Positions 5,794-12,200 of a stretch of 12,200 bases of DNA are shown piece after piece. Under the pieces are notes generated by a model. That model did not search any database. It was not told where the DNA came from and saw only the letters and a program-made list of their open reading frames with translations. Origin of the DNA: Alloprevotella sp. (GTDB lineage Bacteria > Bacteroidota > Bacteroidia > Bacteroidales > Bacteroidaceae); NCBI GenBank assembly GCA_015259235.1, contig JABZGM010000050.1, positions 1 to 12,200 on the forward strand, read 5' to 3'. Every line of letters begins with the position of its first letter. The stretch's first letter is position 1. The position numbers and the translations under genes were made by a program.

Positions 5794-8193
5794 ATGCTTA
5801 GAGATTTGTATAAACTCATCCTTTATCTCCTATTCTGCTTCAGCTTCACCGCTCAAGCAGTTGATTTCTCTCGATGGACACCTTATCTTTCCTATTATGA
5901 TGGGAAGGAAGCGGTGCGCGATGGCAAATATCTCTACACCCTGATGGGGGAGAATCTTCTTGTTTGCGATCTCGTGGAGCGAACCACGACTCCTATCACG
6001 CGCATCTCGCACGGACTGGCGAGTAAATCGATTGCGCACATAGGGCTATCGCGCAAGCATCGCACCCTGGTCCTTCTATATGCAGATGGTAATATAGATT
6101 TACTAAGATTGCAGACTGGAGCTGTAGAACATCTTCCATATCTTGCCAATTATCAGCAGCAGGAACTAGTCGTTCAGCGTTTGCGAGTGCAGGAGGATGA
6201 TGCTTTCATCACTACCAACGCAGGTTTTCTGTGGGTGGATGTGGCACAAGCACTCGTGCGTGGGCATTTTGCCATTGGACAATGCGAAGATGTGGCGTAT
6301 TGGGGAGGGCAAATTTTTGCTGCTTTTGGTGGTAAACTTTATCATATCAATAAACGAAGCAATTTTAATGACCTCTCTCTCTGGACACTTGCGCTCAATG
6401 CTCATGTGAGTGCCATTGCGCCCTCTGGTCGAACACTATTTGTAGCACTTGGAGCAGACCAAGGAGTGAATGCAGGACTTTGGAGTGTATCAGCTCCTGC
6501 CACCTCTGCCGTAGAGACTATAGCTGCGCAGGTAAAACCCACAGGCGATTGGTTGCACTTTGACAAAGAGTATCGAGGAAGTGATCTACACGTAGATGCT
6601 GAGGGAAAACTTTTGGCTTATCAGAGAGGGCAAGTTGTTTTAGTCTCTCCTTCGGATGCACCCTCGCCTGTCCGTACCCAACTTCCCAACGAAGCACAAT
6701 GTGCAGAAACAGATGGACAGGGAGGATGGTGGTTAGGATTTAGCGACAAGGGGATTGTACATCGCCCTGCTAATGTTGTGGATTGGACTGTCGAAAAAGC
6801 CTCACAGCGTTTTGGAGGATGGGGACCCCGCTACGATTTAGCCTATTTTATGCGCTATCGGGGAGAATATTTACTGGTAGCTTGCGGACGTCTCGATCCA
6901 GTGGATAGAGTGTCCTACCCTCAAATGGCAGAAATCTATAATGGGAAATCTTGGACTTTTCTCGATACTCCTACAGCTTCAGAAGGATATGTGGGTACTG
7001 CGTTTCAAAATGCTACTTGTATTGATCGCAATCCGCTCAATCCACAGCAGTATGCCGTGACCACATCTCGCACGGGGCTTTATCTATATCAAGGAAGTCG
7101 TATCACTAAGCAATTTACTTATACGAATTCCCCACTCGTTTCAGCTGAAAAACAGAATGAAGCAGGTTTCAAAAACTATGTCCGTACCGATGGAGCCATC
7201 TATGATTCTCAAGGGAATCTCTTTTTCCTTAATAGTAGTGCAGATACAGCCCTTCATGTGATTACGCCTAAAGGCATTTGGGGTAAAATCTATTTGAAAG
7301 ATATAGATAATGCTCCAACATTGGAAAAGACGATGTTTGACTCTAAAGGGAGATTGTGGATTATCTCTCGTCGCTCTGCAGGGAGCTATGATAGCGGATT
7401 CCTCTGTCTTGATTATAATGGCACTCCCACCAATACACGCGATGATGTGGCTACTTTTCGAGCTACATTCCCGAATCAGGATGGTGAGAACATCACGTTC
7501 AACTTTGCCACTTCTATTGCAGAAGACCAAGACAGTGCCATCTGGCTTGGGACCAACCAAGGTTTGTTTCGCATAGATAATCCCAACACGTGGAATCGCC
7601 GTGATTTTTATGTCACACAAGTCAAGGTGCCTCGCAAAGATGGAAGCAATCTTGCAGACTATCTGCTAGCAGGTGCCAATATATCGGCTATCGCTGTGGA
7701 TGGTGCCAATCGTAAGTGGGTGGGGACACTCGACAATGGCTTATATGTGTTGTCGCCCGATGCGCTCACAGTAGAAGAACATTTCACCACTGCCAATTCT
7801 CCTCTCTTCTCTAATGAGATTTGGAGCATCGCTTGCCACCCCACTTCGGGCGAGGTGATGATAGGCACCAGGGCTGGGTTGCTTTCTTACCAAGCGAGGG
7901 TATCTACGCCTGCGGCATCGCTCGAAATCTCCAACATTCGCGTTTATCCTAATCCTGTTCGTCCCAACTATCTGGGCAATATCACCCTCGATGGACTTGT
8001 GGCAGACGCCGAAGTGCGCGTGGTGAGTGCAGATGGTCGATTGGTGGCTCGTGGCATGAGCCTTGGAGGTTCTTTCACCTGGGATGGTCGAACGGTGCAA
8101 GGTGAGCGCGCTGCCTCTGGTGTATATTATTTCTATGTAGCTGCCCAAGGTGGCAAGCAAAGTGTCGTAGCAAAGGTAGCTTTCGTGAGGTGA
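5794..8193 (+). CDS. porZ: PorZ-like type IX secretion surface protein (beta-propeller + CTD)
   Basis: In Porphyromonas gingivalis PorZ is part of the cell-surface attachment complex with PorU, PorV and PorQ and helps deliver anionic LPS to type IX cargo. This 799-aa protein matches that architecture. A signal peptide is visible (LILYLLFCFSFTAQA, probable cleavage after residue 22). A long beta-propeller region follows, with clear regulator-propeller repeats such as AIWLGTNQGLFRID (about 583-596), RKWVGTLDNGLYVLS (about 640-654) and EVMIGTRAGLLSY (about 687-699). The last ~88 residues are a type IX sorting-type C-terminal domain with VYPNPV (717-722) and a terminal GVYYF strand. The start is supported by the signal peptide. 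Assignment to PorZ rather than another CTD propeller protein rests on size, architecture and the N-terminal style (FSRWTPYLSYYDG). Confidence 0.82.
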   Translation: MLRDLYKLILYLLFCFSFTAQAVDFSRWTPYLSYYDGKEAVRDGKYLYTLMGENLLVCDLVERTTTPITRISHGLASKSIAHIGLSRKHRTLVLLYADGNIDLLRLQTGAVEHLPYLANYQQQELVVQRLRVQEDDAFITTNAGFLWVDVAQALVRGHFAIGQCEDVAYWGGQIFAAFGGKLYHINKRSNFNDLSLWTLALNAHVSAIAPSGRTLFVALGADQGVNAGLWSVSAPATSAVETIAAQVKPTGDWLHFDKEYRGSDLHVDAEGKLLAYQRGQVVLVSPSDAPSPVRTQLPNEAQCAETDGQGGWWLGFSDKGIVHRPANVVDWTVEKASQRFGGWGPRYDLAYFMRYRGEYLLVACGRLDPVDRVSYPQMAEIYNGKSWTFLDTPTASEGYVGTAFQNATCIDRNPLNPQQYAVTTSRTGLYLYQGSRITKQFTYTNSPLVSAEKQNEAGFKNYVRTDGAIYDSQGNLFFLNSSADTALHVITPKGIWGKIYLKDIDNAPTLEKTMFDSKGRLWIISRRSAGSYDSGFLCLDYNGTPTNTRDDVATFRATFPNQDGENITFNFATSIAEDQDSAIWLGTNQGLFRIDNPNTWNRRDFYVTQVKVPRKDGSNLADYLLAGANISAIAVDGANRKWVGTLDNGLYVLSPDALTVEEHFTTANSPLFSNEIWSIACHPTSGEVMIGTRAGLLSYQARVSTPAASLEISNIRVYPNPVRPNYLGNITLDGLVADAEVRVVSADGRLVARGMSLGGSFTWDGRTVQGERAASGVYYFYVAAQGGKQSVVAKVAFVR

Positions 8194-8290
8194 TGGATGG
8201 CTTTTTCTGCAATTTTAAGCTGTAAAACAAGGGTTAAATCCCATAAAATCCACTTTTTTGAGGAGATTCTATCAAAAAATGACATTTTTA

Positions 8291-8322
8291 TTTGTGCAAC
8301 CCACTATATTACAATATATTTG
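8291..8322 (+). promoter_or_regulatory. HU gene promoter (Bacteroidota consensus)
   Basis: TTTG (8291-8294) and TAtaTTTG (8315-8322) are exact matches to both consensus boxes with an ideal 20-base spacer. Transcription would start near 8329, giving a leader of about 65 AT-rich bases. The rest of the 8194-8395 gap holds only weak AT-rich inverted repeats, and I see no strong terminator for the preceding gene. Confidence 0.8.
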
Positions 8323-8395
8323 CAGCAAGAAAAAACGCTGATTTCTAGCATTTCTATCAAGTACAAGTAGAATAATCATTTAAAACATACTCAAT

Positions 8396-8662
8396 ATGAA
8401 TAAAACAGAACTCTCTAGCGCAGTGGCTAAACAAGCTAACTTGACGCAAGCTCAAGCTAAGGCCGCTGTTGAAGCAACTCTTGATGCCATCGCTGCTGCA
8501 GTGAAGGAAGGCGATAAGGTAGCTCTCCTCGGTTTTGGTACTTTCTCTGTTACTGAGCGTCCTGAACGTCAAGGTATCAACCCTGCTACAAAAGAAAAAA
8601 TCACTATTCCTGCAAAGAAGGTGGTGAAGTTTAAGGCTGGTTCTGCCCTCGAAGTGAAGTAA
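8396..8662 (+). CDS. HU family DNA-binding protein
   Basis: Nucleoid-associated protein that binds and bends DNA as a dimer. The 88-aa length is typical. The N-terminal helical dimerisation half (residues 1-42) is Ala-rich. The core LLGFGTFSV (44-52) and the DNA-gripping arm RQGINPATKE (58-67), with the intercalating Pro63, are intact, and the chain ends with the usual KFKAGSALE. It has its own consensus promoter and terminator, so it is a monocistronic unit, probably strongly expressed. HU or IHF naming beyond the family is not possible from sequence alone. Confidence 0.97.
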   Translation: MNKTELSSAVAKQANLTQAQAKAAVEATLDAIAAAVKEGDKVALLGFGTFSVTERPERQGINPATKEKITIPAKKVVKFKAGSALEVK

Positions 8663-8686
8663 TGCTTCTTTCGTTCTAGCACTATA

Positions 8687-8722
8687 GCGCGACATTCCCC
8701 AAAGGTATGTCGTGCTTTTTTT
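8687..8722 (+). terminator. intrinsic terminator of the HU gene
   Basis: GCGCGACAT (8687-8695) pairs with ATGTCGTGC (8707-8715) over 9 bp with one G-U. The loop is 11 bases and seven T residues follow at 8716-8722. It lies 25 bases after the HU stop. Confidence 0.92.
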
Positions 8723-8780
8723 AGCTCTCCACGGCTCTAACGACTAAAATTCCACTTCTCACGTTTACTTTCTTGTCTCA

Positions 8781-8839
8781 GAGTCACGCTTGTCGTGGCG
8801 AACAAAAAGGGTCTGCGACCCTCTAACGTCTAATGTCTA
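8781..8839 (+). repeat. two-hairpin intergenic repeat, copy B (carries the EamA gene start codon)
   Basis: Near-identical to 3868-3927. The hairpins are GTCACG / CGTGGC (8783-8788 / 8794-8799, loop CTTGT, one G-U pair) and AGGGTC / GACCCT (8808-8813 / 8817-8822, loop TGC). The heptamers TCTAACG and TCTAATG follow, and the second supplies the ATG (8833-8835) of the EamA gene. A related CTCTAACGACTAAAAT lies upstream at 8735-8750. It occupies the gap right after the HU terminator. Confidence 0.75.
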
Positions 8840-9828
8840 ACAATCGTACTCCTCTCTTAGCGCATCTCAGTTTGGCTGGCGCAGCAGTTTGTTGGGGACT
8901 CATGTCTCCCCTTGGCAAAGATGCTATGCAAAATGGCATTGACGGTATCACCCTCGTGTCGCTTCGGGTCATGGGAGGTGCCATCCTTTTCTGGTTGACC
9001 TCTCTCTTCACTCCCCGAGAAGCTATTTCCCGAAAACATATTGCACTCTTATGTCTTGCAGCTGTCTTTGGACTCGTAGGCAATCAGTGCTGCTTCACCA
9101 TCGGACTTAGTCTCACTTCTCCAGTGAATGCTGGTATTGTCACCACCACCATGCCTATATCTGCGCTCTTGCTTTCTGCCATCATTCTCAAAGAGCCCAT
9201 CACTCTGCGTAAAGCATTGGGGGTAGCATTGGGGTGTTGTGGAGCAGTCTTGTTGGTGATGTCGAGTGTGCGGGCTGCTTCTGGGAGTGCTTCGGTTGCT
9301 GGATTGAGCATGGGGGACATGCGCGGCGACCTTCTCTGCTTTGCTGCCCAAATCTCTTATACCATTTATCTCACCGTCTTCGGATGGCTGGCGAAACGCT
9401 ACAGCATTTTCACCGTGAATAAGTGGATGTTTCTCTCTGCCACCTGTATCATCTGGCCCTTCACTGCACAGCACGTATGGCAAACTCCATGGTCTTCTCT
9501 CTCGGCTGTCACACTTGGCGAGATTGGTTACGTTGTGGTGGGGGGCACTTTCCTTGCCTACATCTTGATGATTCGTGGACAACAGGTGCTGCGACCTACG
9601 GTGGTAAGTATGTACAACTATGTCCAGCCTATTGTGGCAGTGATTGTCAGTGTCATCTTGGGACTTGCGGTTTTCACCCTCACCCACGCTTTGGCTGTAG
9701 CACTGATTTTCTCTGGTGTTGCATTGGTGACTCTCTCCAAGTCGAGAAGAGATATGCTACAACACCAAACGAAGAATGACGAAAACACTACGTGTGACTC
9801 ATCTTCTCAAGCAGACACTCCTACTTAG
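8833..9828 (+). CDS. EamA/DMT-family transporter
   Basis: Inner-membrane protein of the drug/metabolite transporter superfamily. The 331 residues form about ten hydrophobic segments in two EamA repeats, roughly 10-142 and 165-302. Typical features are CWGLMSPLGK (20-29), NAGIVTTTMPISALLL (99-114) with ILKEPIT after it, and VSMYNYVQPIVAVIVSVILG (258-277). The substrate cannot be told from sequence. Residues 303-331 are a hydrophilic Ser/Thr/Gln-rich tail of no recognised function. The start lies inside the upstream repeat, within TAATG. It is chosen because it gives the short N-terminus expected before the first membrane segment. No clear TTTG / TAnnTTTG promoter is visible after the HU terminator. 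The DUF2141 gene starts 34 bases downstream. Confidence 0.93.
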   Translation: MSNNRTPLLAHLSLAGAAVCWGLMSPLGKDAMQNGIDGITLVSLRVMGGAILFWLTSLFTPREAISRKHIALLCLAAVFGLVGNQCCFTIGLSLTSPVNAGIVTTTMPISALLLSAIILKEPITLRKALGVALGCCGAVLLVMSSVRAASGSASVAGLSMGDMRGDLLCFAAQISYTIYLTVFGWLAKRYSIFTVNKWMFLSATCIIWPFTAQHVWQTPWSSLSAVTLGEIGYVVVGGTFLAYILMIRGQQVLRPTVVSMYNYVQPIVAVIVSVILGLAVFTLTHALAVALIFSGVALVTLSKSRRDMLQHQTKNDENTTCDSSSQADTPT

Positions 9829-9862
9829 ATTTGATGTTTTTCTTTTCTCACCTGTCCCTCTC

Positions 9863-10354
9863 ATGCACAGATTGATTCTCCTTTTGTTGAACACCCAACG
9901 AAACGTCCGCCGTCTTTCCTCGTCCTTCTTGACGATTTCGGCACTCTTGCTCACCTTCTTTTCCGTTTCTCCCTCAGTCGCGCAAAGCACTAACGCGACT
10001 AAGCACACGTTGTCCGTTCATCTCAAAGGGTTTAACGACAACAAAGGGAACATCGTCCTCTCGGTCTATGACAGTCCGGAGCACTTTCGCAAACAAGCCT
10101 TGCAGGTGTTGCGTGTGCCTACTGCCACTGCGCAGCATCAGCCCATCACACTCTCACTACCTGCCGGCACTTATGCTATCTCTGTCTACCAAGATGCCAA
10201 TGCTAATGGAAAAATCGATCGCAATCTCATCGGCATCCCCACCGAACTAGGGGGATTTAGCAATAATCCACGCATTGTCATGGGTCCACCTAGTTTCAAA
10301 AGATGCGCTTTTCGACTTGAGGGAAATCTACACACTACGATTCTCTTGCATTGA
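9863..10354 (+). CDS. secreted DUF2141 domain protein
   Basis: Exported protein of unknown function, 163 aa from the ATG at 9863. The N-terminus is long, with the basic stretch TQRNVRRLSSS before the hydrophobic core FLTISALLLTFFSVS and a likely cleavage after SVAQ (residue 41). The mature part matches DUF2141: GNIVLSVYDSPEHF (62-75), LPAGTYAISVYQDANANGK (99-117), then IGIPTELGGFSNN (123-135) and GPPSFKRCAF. The DANANGKID stretch looks like an acidic, possibly metal-binding loop. The frame is open upstream to 9776, overlapping the transporter gene, but the nearer ATG gives the better signal peptide. It is probably co-transcribed with the EamA gene. The next exported-protein gene begins 83 bases later. 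Confidence 0.82.
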   Translation: MHRLILLLLNTQRNVRRLSSSFLTISALLLTFFSVSPSVAQSTNATKHTLSVHLKGFNDNKGNIVLSVYDSPEHFRKQALQVLRVPTATAQHQPITLSLPAGTYAISVYQDANANGKIDRNLIGIPTELGGFSNNPRIVMGPPSFKRCAFRLEGNLHTTILLH

Positions 10355-10437
10355 ATCACCTTTGTCCTAATACCTTATTCCGCGTAGGTAATAGCTAAAA
10401 TACCTAATGATTCGCTGATTTGTCTAATATATCACTT

Positions 10438-11699
10438 ATGAAACACATGTCCGCACTCGCTCTGCCGTGCTTGAGTGGTCTTTTTCTTCTCTTGGGGGGA
10501 ATCTTTTCTCCGGAGTAGCCCTTGCGCAAACAGCTGAAACCGATTTGTGTCATCAACTCACTGCACGTTGCGACACAGACTCCGTTGAAATCAAAACGCT
10601 TTATCTTGATGTTGATGCTCTTGCTTTCTTCAAAGACAACGAGTTCGATGGCAACATTGCCAAAGGATACACCCTCCCTGGAGTGCGCCTTACTCCGTAT
10701 CTCGCTTATCGACCTCTACCCAATTTGAATTTGCAGCTGGGACTCACCGCACTCTGCTATGACGGCACCAACCACTATCCCAACTATGCCTTTCACGACA
10801 TCGTCACCTGGAAGGGCAATGCTTATCAAGGGTTTGCACACATTTTGCCCTATTTTCGAGTGGCACTGCAGATGGGAGCTGCTACATTTGTGTTGGGTGA
10901 CCTCTACGGGAGAGCAAATCATAACCTAATTCTTCCGCTCTATAAACCCGAAACTCTACTCACCACTGATCCCGAAAAAGGATTTCAAACCATCATTCGC
11001 ACGCATCACTGGAAGATGGATGCGTGGATTGATTGGCAAAGTTTCATCTACGAGATGGATAAGCATCAAGAGGCTTTCACGGTGGGCATGTCGCAGGTGC
11101 TTCACCTTTTGCAACCACATGCTCATGGATGGTCGCTTGATTTTCCCGTGCAAATGATGGTCCAGCACCGTGGAGGAGAACAAGATGATACGGATTTGGG
11201 AGTGCAAACACTCTGCAATGCTAGTGTTGGGCTGCAGTTGTGAAAAACGCTGCATCATCGTGTTTTCAATGAGGCTGAACTAGAGATGCACGCACTTGGC
11301 GCCTATCAGCAAGCTGGAAAACTGTGGCCCTTCAACAAGGGTGCTGCCATGTGGGTCAGTGGTTCGCTCAATCTGTGGCATGCTCTCCGACTTCAACTCG
11401 GATGGTGGAAAACGCAAGATTTTGTCACACTCTACGGTAGTCCTTTCTTCAATACGCTTTCTCTAAAAAATGAAGGTGCGCGTTTTTCTTACATGAACAC
11501 TGCTTTTTGGAGTGTGGAATTTGTGCGAACTTTGTCTCGCGACTATGTTTTTGGGGCAAAAGCCAATGGTTATGTTACTGATGCTGGACCTTTGCAACTG
11601 AAAAATGGTGACATCGAGCCTGCTGCCGTGCGTCATACTTTTTCTTTTGGTGTGTTTTTGCGAGCCCATCCACGTTTCTTGCTCAAAAGATTCAAGTAA
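10438..11699 (+). pseudogene. broken gene for a putative exported/outer-membrane barrel protein
   Basis: An ATG at 10438 opens a signal-peptide sequence (MKHMSALALPCL, then LFLLLGG) but the frame ends at TAG 10516-10518. Adding one base to the six-G run at 10494-10499 would join it to the next frame. The signal peptide would then continue NLFSGVALAQ and the mature part would start TAETDLC. That frame runs to a TGA at 11241-11243, after which the same frame continues in coding style to a TAA at 11697-11699. The repaired product would be about 420 residues. It has alternating hydrophobic and aromatic strands such as LNLQLGLTALCYDG and RLQLGWWKTQDF, as in outer-membrane barrels. I do not recognise the family. 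The reading after the TGA is so well kept that the damage is recent, switchable or an assembly error. Confidence 0.75.
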
Positions 11700-12200
11700 T
11701 TCTTCCTAGCTACGTCTGCTCTAGGGTAAACATGCCTATTTCGCAAGTGTGTCTACTTTTTTTGGCTGCGATCATCGCCTTTCCAGCCCCGCATCTTAAT
11801 AACTTTCTTCTCGCGCCTTATATTATAGTTGTGTGTCTAGGCTTGAAAGTTGTCTATTCTAGCCATTAAAAGTTGAACTTCCAAGCTTGTTGGTCCTTTA
11901 TTTCCTGCTTTTTTTGTGTTTCTATTTGCTGTGAGAAATCTTTTCTCGGAGGGGACTGAAAAAAACTCCCACGTTTTTTGGAAAATCTCCCACGTTTTTT
12001 GAGAAAGTTCCGAGGGAAGTGGAAAATTGGTGGAGAACAACTGCCGATAGTGGAGAATTTTAGAGGTCGCAAAGCGCGATGATAGCTTGAGACACCCTCA
12101 AATGCCATCAAAGGAGATAGAAAAGGGCAAAACCTCGTTCCAGAGGGGTAGTGCGAAAAACGGGTTATACGGGTGGGATCTGCATGGTCTATATAGCAAA
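11700..12200. other. non-coding tail with repeats
   Basis: No convincing gene on either strand. The - strand frames over 11837-12111 exist only because they read through the repeats and give low-complexity Lys/Arg/Trp peptides. The stretch holds a two-unit tandem repeat (11966-12001). A flanking inverted pair is CTCGGA (11945-11950) / TCCGAG (12009-12014). To its right are GTGGAAAATT and GTGGAGAATTTT, which look like inverted relatives of the tandem unit. I see no clear promoter or terminator. The window ends without reaching the next gene. Confidence 0.55.
11966..12001. repeat. tandem repeat, 15-base unit with 21-base period
   Basis: CTCCCACGTTTTTTG occurs at 11966-11980 and again at 11987-12001. 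The 6-base spacers are GAAAAT between the copies and AGAAAG after the second. Two units are too few for a CRISPR array, and the spacers are much too short. A 6-bp inverted pair encloses the repeat (11945-11950 / 12009-12014), suggesting a compact intergenic repeat element. Confidence 0.7.

Noticed and set aside
8795..8833. Possible 12-codon upstream ORF (GTG start) ending in TAATG at the EamA start
   Set aside because: The one-base indel between the two repeat copies puts copy A in a different frame, so the peptide is not conserved. No evidence of translation.
9776..9862. Longer N-terminus for the DUF2141 protein
   Set aside because: It would add 29 residues before the signal peptide and overlap the transporter gene by 53 bases. 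The ATG at 9863 gives a more normal export signal.
11241..11243. TGA recoded as an amino acid
   Set aside because: TGA serves as a normal stop in the porZ-like and DUF2141 genes, and Bacteroidota use the standard code.
11966..12001. CRISPR array
   Set aside because: Only two repeat units with 6-base spacers, and no cas genes in the window.
11837..12111. Minus-strand reading frames in the tail with QKTWE-type or KKRG-type repeats
   Set aside because: The repeated peptides are only translations of the 21-base DNA repeat. Composition and lack of context argue against genes.

Overview
The window reads as a chromosomal segment of a Bacteroidales bacterium. A Prevotella-like relative is my best guess, but that is inference from protein style, not from any search. 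Three things support Bacteroidota. The promoters fit the TTTG / TAnnTTTG consensus of that phylum, best upstream of the HU gene. Start codons lack Shine-Dalgarno sequences. One gene encodes a PorZ-like protein with a type IX secretion C-terminal sorting domain. All clear genes lie on the + strand.

Layout. Bases 1-749 are AT-rich and gene-poor, with one possible 41-codon ORF on the - strand and two clean hairpins. A promoter at 750-781 leads to leuS (920-3754, leucyl-tRNA synthetase). A 198-base gap follows, dense in inverted repeats and copies of a TCTAAYG heptamer, and runs into a YitT-family membrane protein gene (3953-4966) that ends at a strong terminator. Next come rdgB (5176-5754, house-cleaning NTP pyrophosphatase) and, 39 bases later, the porZ-like gene (5794-8193). 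An HU gene with its own promoter and terminator follows (8291-8722). A second copy of the leuS-yitT hairpin repeat then leads into an EamA/DMT transporter gene (8833-9828). Downstream are a secreted DUF2141 protein (9863-10354) and a broken gene for a putative exported or outer-membrane protein (10438-11699). The last 500 bases hold no convincing gene but contain a 21-base-period tandem repeat and related inverted sequence.

How the genes relate. The coding content is mostly housekeeping: translation, nucleotide-pool sanitation, nucleoid structure, transport and cell-surface secretion. The DUF2141 protein and the broken gene both encode exported products and may once have worked together, but nothing here proves it. 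I see no defence system, CRISPR array, transposase, rRNA or tRNA.

The most unusual material is non-coding. A ~60-base two-hairpin repeat occurs upstream of both integral-membrane protein genes. In one copy it carries the gene's start codon. An inverted copy of its heptamer motif lies behind leuS. The other notable point is the exported-protein gene, broken by a G-tract frameshift inside its signal peptide plus a single in-frame TGA. This could be recent decay, phase variation or assembly error.
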